DNA of 64,000 nucleotides, taken from contig NZ_JAQJZJ010000004.1 of assembly GCF_027988105.1 (NCBI RefSeq), forward strand, positions 62,001-126,000, written 5' to 3'. Positions 53,197 to 62,417 of the stretch are shown here, one piece after another. The position numbers and the translations under genes are program-made. How positions within the stretch are numbered: position 1 is the stretch's first letter; every line of letters starts with the position of its first letter. The notes under the pieces are model-generated. The model searched no databases and was not told the DNA's origin. It was given only the letters and a program-made list of their open reading frames with translations. This DNA is from Pseudomonas aestuarii (GTDB lineage Bacteria; Pseudomonadota; Gammaproteobacteria; Pseudomonadales; Pseudomonadaceae).

Positions 53197-53748
53197 TTAT
53201 TGGCCCACCTGGGCTACAGGCGGTTTACTCGCAGTGATATCGAACAGGGTGTAGGCCAGGGTCAGGTGGCGCACATCTGCCGGTAAATCTCGATCGACGA
53301 TAAAACGGACCGGCATTTCAATACGTTCACCGGGCTGCAGAACCTGCTGGGTAAAGCAGAAACACTCGGTCTTGTGGAAATACGCCGCCGCCTTGGAGGG
53401 CGCAATACTGGGGATCGCCTGAGCAGTCATCGGCTTGTCCGTGGGGTTGTGCGCGACGAACACCATCTGCGTGCTGTCACCCGGATGCACCGTCACTTCA
53501 TCGCCCAGCGGGCGGAATCCCCAGACCATGTCGGCCGCATTGGTGGCGAGAAACTGCACGCGCACCTGGCGCGACAGATCCACGCTTTGCTGCCCGGCCT
53601 CATAGACCCCGGCGGTTTTACCGTTAATGCCGAAGGCCTGGCACATCACGTCGTAGATCGGCACCAGGGCGAAACCGAAGCCGAACATCGCCACCACCAC
53701 CAATGACAGGCGGATAACCAGGCGGCGAATCGGCAGGGCTTCACTCAT
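53197..53748 (-). CDS. ctaG: CtaG/Cox11 copper assembly protein
   Basis: 183 residues with one N-terminal transmembrane helix and the copper-binding CFCFTQQ motif after HKTE. It inserts copper into the CuB centre of subunit I, whose gene lies 12 bp upstream. Confidence 0.96.
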   Translation of the reverse strand: MSEALPIRRLVIRLSLVVVAMFGFGFALVPIYDVMCQAFGINGKTAGVYEAGQQSVDLSRQVRVQFLATNAADMVWGFRPLGDEVTVHPGDSTQMVFVAHNPTDKPMTAQAIPSIAPSKAAAYFHKTECFCFTQQVLQPGERIEMPVRFIVDRDLPADVRHLTLAYTLFDITASKPPVAQVGQ

Positions 53749-53760
53749 GGCCGCGGTTCC

Positions 53761-55365
53761 TTACTTCACTTCCGGCGGGGTCTGGAAGGTGTGATACGGC
53801 GCTGGCGACGGGATCGTCCACTCCAACCCTTCGGCACCATCCCAAGGCTTGGCCGCCGCCGGCTTGCCGCCACGGATGCACTTGATGACGATGAACAGGA
53901 ACAGCAACTGGGTCGCGCCGAACATGAAGGCACCGATGCTCGAGACCATGTTGAAGTTGGCGAACATCATGTTGTAGTCCGGGATGCGCCGCGGCATGCC
54001 GGCCAGACCGACGAAGTGCATCGGGAAGAACGCCAGGTTCATGCCGACGAAGCTCATCCAGAAGTGCAGCTTGCCGAGGGTCTCGTCGTACATGTGGCCG
54101 GTCCACTTCGGCAGCCAGAAGTAGGCCGAGGCGAAGATGCCGAAGATCGCCCCCGGGACCAGCACATAGTGGAAGTGCGCCACCACGAAGTAGGTGTCGT
54201 GGTACTGGAAGTCCGCCGGGGCGATGGCCAGCATCAGTCCGGAGAAACCGCCGATGGTGAACAGGATGACGAAGGCCACCGAGAACAGCATCGGCGTTTC
54301 GAAGGTCATCGACCCGCGCCACATGGTACTGGCCCAGTTGAATACCTTCACCCCGGTCGGCACGGCGATCAGCATGGTGGCGTACATGAAGAACAGCTCG
54401 CCGGTCAGCGGAATGCCGACGGTGAACATGTGGTGCGCCCAGACGATGAACGAGAGGAAGGCGATGGACGCCGTGGCGTAGACCATCGAGGTGTAGCCGA
54501 ACAGCGGCTTGCGCGCGAAGGCCGGGATGATCGCACTGACCGCGCCGAACGCCGGCAGGATCATGATGTACACCTCGGGGTGGCCGAAGAACCAGAACAC
54601 GTGCTGGAACAGCACGGGGTCACCGCCACCGGCAGCGCTGAAGAAACTGGTGCCGAAGTGGATGTCCATCAGCATCATGGTCACGCAGCCGGCCAATACC
54701 GGCATCACCGCAATCAGCAGGAAGGCGGTGATCAACCAGGTCCAGACGAACAGCGGCATCTTCATCAGGGTCATGCCGGGGGCGCGCAGGTTGAGAATGG
54801 TGGCGACCACGTTGATCGCGCCCATGATCGAACTGATGCCCATCAGGTGCACGGCGAAGATGAAGAAGGTCACGCTTTCCGGCGCGTAGGTGGTGGACAG
54901 TGGCGCGTAGAAGGTCCAGCCGAAGTTCGGACCGCCGCCTTCCATGAACAGGGTGCTGACCATCATGCTGAAGGCCGCCGGAAGCAGCCAGAAGCTGAAG
55001 TTGTTCATCCGCGGCAAGGCCATGTCCGGCGCACCGATCATCAGCGGAATCATCCAGTTGGCCAAGCCGACGAAGGCCGGCATTACCGCCCCGAAGACCA
55101 TGATCAGGCCATGCATGGTGGTCATCTGGTTGAAGAATTCCGGCTGCACGATCTGCAGGCCCGGCTGGAACAACTCGGCGCGAATCACCATGGCCATAGT
55201 GCCACCGAGGAGGAACATGGCGAAGCTGAACCACAGGTACATGGTGCCGATGTCTTTATGGTTGGTGGTCAGCACCCAACGCATCAGACCTTTGGCCGGT
55301 CCGTGATGATGGTCATCCCCGGCATGGCCATGGCCTTTATGATCCGTATCGATCACTGCACTCAT
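53761..55365 (-). CDS. coxA: Cytochrome c oxidase subunit I
   Basis: 534 residues from M at 55365, 12 transmembrane helices. Ligand histidines are in TMHGLIMVFG (heme a), HPEVYIMILPAFG and the following WAHHMFTVG (CuB), and VAHFHYVLVPG (heme a3/a). The N-terminus is His-rich (HKGHGHAGDDHHHG), a possible metal-holding tail. It pumps protons while reducing oxygen. It sits 4 bp from coxB. Confidence 0.98.
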   Translation of the reverse strand: MSAVIDTDHKGHGHAGDDHHHGPAKGLMRWVLTTNHKDIGTMYLWFSFAMFLLGGTMAMVIRAELFQPGLQIVQPEFFNQMTTMHGLIMVFGAVMPAFVGLANWMIPLMIGAPDMALPRMNNFSFWLLPAAFSMMVSTLFMEGGGPNFGWTFYAPLSTTYAPESVTFFIFAVHLMGISSIMGAINVVATILNLRAPGMTLMKMPLFVWTWLITAFLLIAVMPVLAGCVTMMLMDIHFGTSFFSAAGGGDPVLFQHVFWFFGHPEVYIMILPAFGAVSAIIPAFARKPLFGYTSMVYATASIAFLSFIVWAHHMFTVGIPLTGELFFMYATMLIAVPTGVKVFNWASTMWRGSMTFETPMLFSVAFVILFTIGGFSGLMLAIAPADFQYHDTYFVVAHFHYVLVPGAIFGIFASAYFWLPKWTGHMYDETLGKLHFWMSFVGMNLAFFPMHFVGLAGMPRRIPDYNMMFANFNMVSSIGAFMFGATQLLFLFIVIKCIRGGKPAAAKPWDGAEGLEWTIPSPAPYHTFQTPPEVK

Positions 55366-55369
55366 GTCC

Positions 55370-56494
55370 TTACTCCTGAGCTTGTTTGAACGCGAGAACG
55401 TCTTGTGGCGTGACCATGTCACCCACTTTGTTGCCCCAGGCGTTGCGTTCGTAGGTGATGATCGCGGCAATGTCGACTTCCGACAGTTGCTTGCCGAAAG
55501 CAGCCATGGCGGTGCCCGGCTTGCCGTTGACCACGATGCCGATATGGCCTGCGACTGGGCCGGTGGCGATAGCCGAACCCTTGAGCGCCGGGAACATCGG
55601 TGGCAAGCCTTCACCCGTAGGCTGATGGCATGCGGCACAGTTGGTGGTGTAGGCCTTTTCGCCGCGGGCCAGGAGTTCCTCCTGGGTCCACTCCTTGCTG
55701 GTCAGCTCCTGTTCGGCCAGCGCGAGCTGTTTGCGCTCGGTCAACCAGAGGGCAAAATCGTCCTTCGACTTGACCTCGACCACGATGGGCATGAAACCGT
55801 GGTCCTTGCCGCACAGCTCGGCGCACTGACCGCGATAGAGGCCTGGTTCCTCGACCCGCGTCCAGGACTCATTGACGAAACCGGGAATGGCGTCCTTCTT
55901 CACGGCCAGGGCCGGCACCCACCAGGAATGGATCACATCGGCGGAGGTAATCAGAAAGCGTACTTTTGTACCGACCGGCACCACCAGCGGCTGATCCACC
56001 TCGAGCAGGTAGTGCTCGCCCTTTTCGGCGCGGTTATGGATCTGGTCTTGCGGGGTGGTCAGGTTGCTGAAGAACTCGACGTCCTGGCCCAGGTATTTGT
56101 AGTGCCATTTCCACTGGTATCCGGTGACCTGGATATCCAGCTCGGATTCCGAGCTGTCGTAGATGTCGATCAGCGTCTTGGTCGCCGGGATCGCCATCAG
56201 CACCAGAATCACCAGCGGCACCACGGTCCAGAGGATCTCCACCGTGGTGCTTTCGTGAAAGTGCGCGGGCTGCTGCCCCGTTGAGCGGCGGTGAATCAGC
56301 ATCGACCAGAACATCGCGCCGAATACCACAACACCGATCACGACGCAGATCCAGAAAATGGTCATGTGCAGGTCAAACACCGAGCGACTGACCTCAGTAG
56401 CGCCGGGCGCCATGTTGAGCGTCCAGCTGGCATGAGCCGAACTGAATACCAAACACAGCAGGAGGCTCATCCAAACACGTGGATGTCGCATCAT
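55370..56494 (-). CDS. coxB: Cytochrome c oxidase subunit II with fused cytochrome c domain
   Basis: 374 residues. A signal peptide and two transmembrane helices are followed by the CuA domain (CAELCGKDHGFM) and a C-terminal cytochrome c domain with NCAACH, so the complex is of the caa3-like subtype. The extra heme lets it take electrons directly from soluble cytochromes such as c4 or c5. It is the first gene of coxB-coxA-ctaG-coxC. Confidence 0.97.
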   Translation of the reverse strand: MMRHPRVWMSLLLCLVFSSAHASWTLNMAPGATEVSRSVFDLHMTIFWICVVIGVVVFGAMFWSMLIHRRSTGQQPAHFHESTTVEILWTVVPLVILVLMAIPATKTLIDIYDSSESELDIQVTGYQWKWHYKYLGQDVEFFSNLTTPQDQIHNRAEKGEHYLLEVDQPLVVPVGTKVRFLITSADVIHSWWVPALAVKKDAIPGFVNESWTRVEEPGLYRGQCAELCGKDHGFMPIVVEVKSKDDFALWLTERKQLALAEQELTSKEWTQEELLARGEKAYTTNCAACHQPTGEGLPPMFPALKGSAIATGPVAGHIGIVVNGKPGTAMAAFGKQLSEVDIAAIITYERNAWGNKVGDMVTPQDVLAFKQAQE

Positions 56495-56847
56495 TGCGGG
56501 TTCCCCTTATCGTTCTTGTTATCCCGCCGGCGGAGCATGCAGCAAAAGGATCGACGGCCATGACAACTGTCGAAACCTCTCCGTGCCGAAGCCCGTCCGG
56601 TGTTATCAGGTACTGTCTTTCGAATTCGAGTATAGACGGCGACTTCGACCTGGCAACGTCAAAACAAAAATCGTCAACGCCGCGCAAGCCTTGCGCTAAA
56701 CGCCACCGTGGGTGTGGCCCGGCTAGAATGAGCGATAGCGTGTTATAGCGCGCTCGTATAAGTATGAAAAATTTATGACAATCGCATCTGAGCAGTCGCC
56801 GACAGCCAGCTATGGTTCACGCCCATGTCCTCACATCAGGAGTAGTC
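56495..56847. other. 353-bp divergent promoter region
   Basis: Between coxB and the hypothetical gene on the plus strand. No frame here has gene character. A/T-rich stretches around 56625-56680 and 56735-56785 (TTATAGCGCG, AAAATTTATG) are candidate promoters for the two flanking genes. Confidence 0.5.
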
Positions 56848-57504
56848 ATGAATATCCCCGCCTTGCGCGAACTGATTCAGCGCGCTCACCAGCACGATGC
56901 CAGCAGCAAGCAACTCTGCGCACAACTGAGTACGCAACTGGAGCGTCTGCATCCCTCCATCCGCCTACCCGAGATTGACGCCCTGGGAGTGCTGACGCGC
57001 TTTGTCAGCGCCTATATCGAGCAGGTGCCCGATGTTCTGGAGGCGGCCAACCAGGTCGCGCGCGAAGCCGGCATCGAAGCGCAGATCAAGCCCGTACTGA
57101 AAGTCGCCGAAGAGTTTTTCCTCCAGCCGCCTGCACTGATGGCCGGACATGACGGTCTCGATGGTCTGCTGGACGAAGCCTACCTGGCCCACCGCCTGGT
57201 CGAGGAGGTCAACGACCGCTACATCGCCCACCTTGGCCGCCCCCTGATTCCGCTGGACACCACGGTGGCCAACCTGATCGCCCACCAGTTGATCGGCGAG
57301 CCGTTTGCCAATCAGCTGGACGAAGCCGTGCACCACGCCGTGGATGGCATGCTCGACGAGGCCAGCTTCGACCAGGCCTCCGTGCAGGCCTATCGCGAGC
57401 GCTTGAGCGACCCGCACACCGAAGCCGCTTGGAAACGCTGGCCCTGCCTGTCAGGCCAACTGGGAGTAGAACTGCAGCTGGACGAATCGCGAGCGGCGAG
57501 CTGA
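56848..57504 (+). CDS. Conserved-type hypothetical protein next to coxB
   Basis: 218 residues, cytosolic, mostly helical, acidic. AGGAG lies 5 bases before the ATG. No family recognised. The region FFLQPPALMAGHDGLDGLLDEAYLAHRLVEEVNDRY suggests a helical bundle. Its position corresponds to PA0104 next to the oxidase operon. Confidence 0.75.
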   Translation: MNIPALRELIQRAHQHDASSKQLCAQLSTQLERLHPSIRLPEIDALGVLTRFVSAYIEQVPDVLEAANQVAREAGIEAQIKPVLKVAEEFFLQPPALMAGHDGLDGLLDEAYLAHRLVEEVNDRYIAHLGRPLIPLDTTVANLIAHQLIGEPFANQLDEAVHHAVDGMLDEASFDQASVQAYRERLSDPHTEAAWKRWPCLSGQLGVELQLDESRAAS

Positions 57505-57668
57505 CAAGCGCGCGCACGAACCGGTAACAAGACGTTCGCGGGGCTGGCCGGCGGTGAAAGATTTTCGCCTACTGCGGCCGCTTGAAAACGACCACGACAG
57601 CGCCCGATATTTTCCCAACCGCTGAGCGCAGCGCCGTCCGCCCTTGCTCTGCCGGATGCCGCTAGCTT

Positions 57669-58382
57669 TCAGACCTGCAAATAACGTGGCCGCGGTGTGG
57701 CCATCGGCAGGGGGCCGTCGCCGATCTGCCGGAACTCGCCTTTTTCGGCGTCATACGCCTTGATCGCGCTGGTCTCGATGTCATACACCCAGCCATGGAT
57801 GAATAATTGCCCGCTGGCCAGGCGCGAGGCTACCGAGGGATGAGTACGCAGGTGGTCGAGTTGGGCCACCACGTTCTCCTCGGTGAGGATGCCCAGGGTG
57901 TTGTGGTCGGCGCAGCCGCAATTGTCCTCCACCACGATCTTGGCCACTTCGGCATGGCGCAGCCAGGCTTTTACCGTCGGCATGCGCTCCAGGTCTTCGG
58001 GGTTGAGCACCGCCTTCATCGCGCCACAGTCGGAATGCCCGCAGATGATGATGTGCTGCACGCCCAGTGCCATCACCGCGTACTCGATGGCGGTGGAGAC
58101 CCCGCCCATCATCTGCCCGTAGGGCGGCACCACATTGCCGACGTTGCGGGAGACGAACAGGTCGCCGGGATCGCTCTGGGTAATCAATTCGGGGACGATG
58201 CGCGAATCGGCGCAGGTGATGATCATCGCCCGTGGCGTCTGCTCATGGGCGAGCTTCTTGAACAACGCCTGTTGCTGCGGAAAGACTTCCTTACGGAAGC
58301 GCTGAAAGCCTTCGACGATATGCCGCAGTGCTTCCTCCGCGCTTTCCACCACGCGAGTGTTCTGCTGCTCTTGCTTGTCCAT
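57669..58382 (-). CDS. Beta-class carbonic anhydrase
   Basis: 237 residues from M at 58382. Zinc ligands and the Asp-Arg dyad are in TCADSR and the His/Cys pair in CGHSDCGAM; MGGVSTAIEYAV is typical. It interconverts CO2 and bicarbonate in the cytosol. The upstream frame to 58481 has no ribosome site; position matches PA0102. The 238 bp to the next gene's stop hold nothing recognisable. Confidence 0.95.
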   Translation of the reverse strand: MDKQEQQNTRVVESAEEALRHIVEGFQRFRKEVFPQQQALFKKLAHEQTPRAMIITCADSRIVPELITQSDPGDLFVSRNVGNVVPPYGQMMGGVSTAIEYAVMALGVQHIIICGHSDCGAMKAVLNPEDLERMPTVKAWLRHAEVAKIVVEDNCGCADHNTLGILTEENVVAQLDHLRTHPSVASRLASGQLFIHGWVYDIETSAIKAYDAEKGEFRQIGDGPLPMATPRPRYLQV

Positions 58383-58621
58383 AGGGCTAACCTCGAAAAA
58401 TCTGCGGGGGGCGCATCCTTCTGGCGCGGCCAATGTCCCGGGCCGGTGATTGCGCACCCTTACTGGACACTCCACACGCACCTTGGGTCACCGCGAACCC
58501 GGCCAATGGTGACCTTCCAGATCGCCTGTTCGATCGACAGCAATTCGCGTTCCAGTGCAAGGTTCGCCACGGACATCTGCAGGCGGCCGCAGGCAACCCG
58601 TGGCGCATAACCTCCCATTAT

Positions 58622-59683
58622 TCAGAGCAGGCTCAGCTGCGCCCCCGGCGGGCAGAACTGCGAGCAGTCCAGGCCCTGGGTATCGCGGCGGTCCAGGCCG
58701 AGCTTGCGGCTGGCCAGGCGAAAGCGCTGGGCCAGCAGCTCGGCAAACGGGCCCTCGCCGCGCATGCGGCTGCCGAAGCGGCTGTCGTAGTTCTTGCCGC
58801 CGCGCGACTGGCGGATCAGGCTCATGACATGGGCGGCGCGCTCGGGGAAGTGCGCCTGCAGCCACTGTTCGAACAGCTCGGCGATTTCCAGCGGCAGGCG
58901 CAGCAGCACATAGCCGGCAGAGCGCGCGCCGGCATCGCGGGCGGCCTCGAGCAGGCGCTCCAGCTCGCTGTCATTGATCAGCGGAATCATCGGCGCGCAC
59001 AGCACCCCGACCGGCACACCGGCCTCGTGAAGTGTGCGCATGGCACGCAGACGCGCCCCCGGCGAGGCGGCACGCGGCTCCATGATGCGTTTCAGTTCGT
59101 CGTCGAGGGTGGTCAGGCTGAAGGCCACGCTGACCAGGCGCTGACTGGCCAGCTCGCCGAGCAGCTCGAGATCGCGCAGGATCAGCGAACCCTTGGTGAT
59201 GATGTTCACGGGATGCTTGTAGCGCAGCAGGATTTCCAGGGCCTGGCGGGTCAGGCGCTGCTCGCGCTCGATCGGCTGGTAGGCATCGGTGTTGATGCCC
59301 AGGGCGATCGGCTGCGGCACGTAGCCGGGCTTCTGCAATTGCTCTTCCAGGCGGCTGGCGAGGTTGGTCTTGGCGATCAGCCGGGTTTCGAAATCGATAC
59401 CCGGCGACATATCCCAGTAGGCGTGGCTGGGTCGGGCGAAGCAGTAGATGCAGCCGTGCTCGCAGCCCCGATAGGGATTCAGCGAACGGTCGAAACCGAC
59501 ATCCGGTGAGTGGTTGCGGGTGATGACGCTCTTGGCCATCTCGCTGCGCACTTCGGTGGCGCGCGACGGCGGCGTCTCGTCCTGGAACCAGCCATCGTCC
59601 TCGGCCACCGAACGGGTCGGCGCGAAGCGGTTATGCGGGTTGCTGGCGGTAGCGCGACCGCGCGGCGGCAGGGAAACGGACAT
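58622..59683 (-). CDS. PA0069-family radical SAM protein, LexA-controlled
   Basis: 353 residues. The radical SAM cluster motif CEHGCIYC follows NPYRG, and the chain ends with FCPPGAQ, another family feature. These proteins resemble spore photoproduct lyase in overall layout but their reaction is unknown. A near-perfect LexA box sits 21 bp before the ATG, so it is induced by DNA damage, which hints at a repair role. It stands alone. Confidence 0.92.
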   Translation of the reverse strand: MSVSLPPRGRATASNPHNRFAPTRSVAEDDGWFQDETPPSRATEVRSEMAKSVITRNHSPDVGFDRSLNPYRGCEHGCIYCFARPSHAYWDMSPGIDFETRLIAKTNLASRLEEQLQKPGYVPQPIALGINTDAYQPIEREQRLTRQALEILLRYKHPVNIITKGSLILRDLELLGELASQRLVSVAFSLTTLDDELKRIMEPRAASPGARLRAMRTLHEAGVPVGVLCAPMIPLINDSELERLLEAARDAGARSAGYVLLRLPLEIAELFEQWLQAHFPERAAHVMSLIRQSRGGKNYDSRFGSRMRGEGPFAELLAQRFRLASRKLGLDRRDTQGLDCSQFCPPGAQLSLL

Positions 59684-59703
59684 GGGATGACTCCGGCAGA
59701 ATA

Positions 59704-59719
59704 CTGTATATAAATACAG
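59704..59719 (-). promoter_or_regulatory. LexA (SOS) box before the radical SAM gene
   Basis: CTGTATATAAATACAG matches the LexA consensus CTG-N10-CAG with an alternating A/T core, differing at one position from the ideal palindrome. It lies 21 bp upstream of the start codon. The 220 bp beyond it (59720-59942) have no gene. Confidence 0.9.
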
Positions 59720-59942
59720 CTATTCTGACTGATCACCAAGTACCAGCCGTCGCCTGTCGGCTCAGGCCGTCGACCCTCCGGTCATGAACACGGCCTGAGG
59801 CAGCCGCTTCCCATCCGCCATCGCGTTCATCGCACCCAGGCTCGCGCCTGGGTCCGCCGCCCGTGACGCTAGGCGTCAGCGCCGAATCCAACACCTGGCA
59901 AACTGCGGCGCCGGGCGACAAAACCGGTTGGCCCGTGCGGGT

Positions 59943-60227
59943 TCACTCGGTCGGCTTCTTCAGCTTGGGATTGGGGAAGAACTGCACCGCCTGCACCTTG
60001 GCATCGGCGACCTTGGGCTTCAGCGCGCTGACGTTGACCCTGGTCGGCAGCTCCTTGGGCACCGAGTTGCCGCGCGCATCCAGGGTGTCGGCGTAACCGC
60101 AGCCCACGCATTCGCGGTGCGGCACGCCGTCTTCGTCCCACATCTGGATCTTGTCCATCTCGCTGCAGGCCGGGCACACGGCACCGGCAATAAAGCGCCT
60201 CTTGCTTACCTTAGGCTCGTCGCTCAT
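59943..60227 (-). CDS. YheV-type zinc-ribbon protein
   Basis: 94 residues. Two CxxC knuckles, CPAC and CVGC, form a zinc ribbon (FIAGAVCPACSEMDKIQMW). YheV-family proteins follow prlC in many gammaproteobacteria; function is unknown. Its ATG overlaps the prlC stop by 4 bases, so the two are coupled. Confidence 0.92.
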   Translation of the reverse strand: MSDEPKVSKRRFIAGAVCPACSEMDKIQMWDEDGVPHRECVGCGYADTLDARGNSVPKELPTRVNVSALKPKVADAKVQAVQFFPNPKLKKPTE

Positions 60228-62272
60228 GCGGCCTCCTGGCTCAGGCCCAGATGGCGCAGCAGCGGGTCGATGCTCGGCTCGCGGCCGCGGAAGTCGACAA
60301 ACAGCTGCATCGGTTCCTGGGAACCGCCGCGGGCGAGAATCGCCTCGCGGAAGGCACGACCGGTGGCGCTGTTGAACACCCCTTCTTCCTCGAAGCGCGA
60401 GAAGGCGTCCGCCGAGAGCACTTCGGCCCATTTGTAGCTGTAGTAACCGGCCGCGTAACCGCCGGCGAAGATGTGCGCAAAGCTGTTGGGGAAGCGGTTG
60501 TAGGCCGGCGGACGCAGCACCGAGACTTCGTCACGGATGCCTTCGAGCACCTCGAGCACGCTGCGACCGTCGCCGTGAGTGGCGTGCAGTTCGAAGTCGA
60601 ACAGGGAGAACTCCAGCTGACGCACCATCATCAGCCCGGACTGAAAGTTCTTTGCCGCGAGCATCTTGTCCAGCAGGTTCTGCGGCAGGGCGTCGCCAGT
60701 CTGGTAGTGCCCGGAAATCAGCGCCAGGCCTTCGGGCTCCCAGCACCAGTTCTCCATGAACTGGCTTGGCAGCTCGACCGCATCCCAGGCCACGCCATTG
60801 ATCCCCGACGCGCCGGCATGCTCGACCCGGGTCAGCAGGTGGTGCAGGCCGTGGCCGAACTCGTGGAACAGGGTGGTGACTTCGTCGTGGGTCAGCAGCG
60901 CCGGCTTGTCGCCGACACTAGGGGTGAAATTGCACACCAGATTGGCCACCGGGCTGATCAGCTTGCCCGAGGCGCTGCGCCGCTTGTCGCGGGCGCCGTC
61001 CATCCAGGCGCCGCCGCGCTTGTTGGCGCGCGCGTAGAGGTCGAAGAAGAAGCGCCCGACGTGCTGGCCCTGCTCCTTGATCTCGAACAGGCGTACATCC
61101 GGGTGCCAGCTGTCGAACCCGGACAGCTCCTCGATCTGGATGCCGTAGAGCTTCTCGACGATGGCGAACAGGCCGCCCAGCACCTTGTCGATGGGAAAAT
61201 AGGCGCGGAGGATTTCCTGGGAGATGCTGTAGCGCTGCTCGCGCAGCTTCTCGCTGTAGTAGCCGACATCCCAGCTTTGCAGGTCGCGGCAGCCTTGTTC
61301 GGCGGCGAAGGCCTGCAGCTCGGCCAGGTCCTGGGCGGCAAACGGTTTGCTGCGCAGCGCCAGGTCGCGCAGGAAGTGCAGCACCTGATCGGTGGACTCG
61401 GCCATCTTGGTCGCCAGGCTCAGCTCGGCATAGTTGGCAAAACCGAGCAGCTTGGCCAGCTCCTGGCGCAAGGCGAGGATTTCCAGCATCACCGGGCTGT
61501 TGTCGTGCTGACCGGCGTTCGGCCCCTGATCGGAGGCGCGGGTGCAGTAGGCGGCATACAGCTCTTCGCGCAAGGCGCGGTCATCGGCGTAGGTCATCAC
61601 CGCGAAGTAGCTGGGGAACTCCAGGGTGATCAGCCAGCCATCCAAACCCTTGGCTTCGGCGGCCTGTTTCATCTGCGCCTTGGCCGAGTCGGTCAGGCCG
61701 GCCAGCGCCGCCTCCTCGCTGACCTGCTTGCTCCAGGCCTGGGTGGCATCGAGCAACTGATTGGAGAAGCGGCTGCCGAGCTCGGAGAGCTTGATCTGAA
61801 TGGCGCCGAAGCGCTGCTTCTCGGCTTCCGGCAGATCGATGCCGGACAGGTGGAAGTCGCGCAGGCTGTGCTTGAGGATGGTCTGCTGGGCGACCTCGAA
61901 CCCGGCCGCCTCGGGGCTGGCGGCCAAGGCATGGTAGGCCTCGTACAGCGCACGGTTATGGCCCAGCTCGGTCGAGTACTCGGACAGCTTGGGCAGGCAG
62001 GTCTCATAGGCCGCACGCAACTCGGCGTTGTTGCACACCGCATTGAGGTGACTGACCGGGCTCCAGGCGCGGCCCAGGCGATCATTCAATTCGTCGAGCG
62101 CCAGCACCAGCCCGTCCCAACTCGGCTGGCTGGCCTGGCGGCCGAGCAACTCGGCGATGGCCGCGCGGTTGTCGGCGAGAATGCTATCGATGGCCGGCTC
62201 GACGTGCTCCGGGCGAATTGCGGAGTAGGGCGGCAGGTCGAAATCTTGCAGCAGCGGATTGTTCGCAGTCAC
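60224..62272 (-). CDS. prlC: Oligopeptidase A (M3 metallopeptidase)
   Basis: 682 residues. The zinc site HEFGHGLHH in TTLFHEFGHGLHHLLT and the later glutamate region are intact; the C-terminus has YSYKWAEVLSADAF. It degrades short peptides and signal peptides in the cytosol. Normal family length (about 680). First gene of prlC-yheV. Confidence 0.97.
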   Translation of the reverse strand: MTANNPLLQDFDLPPYSAIRPEHVEPAIDSILADNRAAIAELLGRQASQPSWDGLVLALDELNDRLGRAWSPVSHLNAVCNNAELRAAYETCLPKLSEYSTELGHNRALYEAYHALAASPEAAGFEVAQQTILKHSLRDFHLSGIDLPEAEKQRFGAIQIKLSELGSRFSNQLLDATQAWSKQVSEEAALAGLTDSAKAQMKQAAEAKGLDGWLITLEFPSYFAVMTYADDRALREELYAAYCTRASDQGPNAGQHDNSPVMLEILALRQELAKLLGFANYAELSLATKMAESTDQVLHFLRDLALRSKPFAAQDLAELQAFAAEQGCRDLQSWDVGYYSEKLREQRYSISQEILRAYFPIDKVLGGLFAIVEKLYGIQIEELSGFDSWHPDVRLFEIKEQGQHVGRFFFDLYARANKRGGAWMDGARDKRRSASGKLISPVANLVCNFTPSVGDKPALLTHDEVTTLFHEFGHGLHHLLTRVEHAGASGINGVAWDAVELPSQFMENWCWEPEGLALISGHYQTGDALPQNLLDKMLAAKNFQSGLMMVRQLEFSLFDFELHATHGDGRSVLEVLEGIRDEVSVLRPPAYNRFPNSFAHIFAGGYAAGYYSYKWAEVLSADAFSRFEEEGVFNSATGRAFREAILARGGSQEPMQLFVDFRGREPSIDPLLRHLGLSQEAA

Positions 62273-62417
62273 GGTGGCACCTTGGCTAATTCGGGCGGCG
62301 TCGAACGCGCCGTAATGGCGGCTATCTTAATACAAGCCAGGCCCGCGGCCGCAGCAAAGCGCTCTATCGGCACGATTGACCTGACGGGAGCACATCAGCG
62401 CGCCCCCGGCCGTGATG

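Noticed and set aside
53791..55389. Long plus-strand ORF opposite coxA
   Set aside because: It mirrors coxA codon positions in high-GC DNA; the product is rich in His, Gln, Arg and Asp with no family, while coxA is certain.
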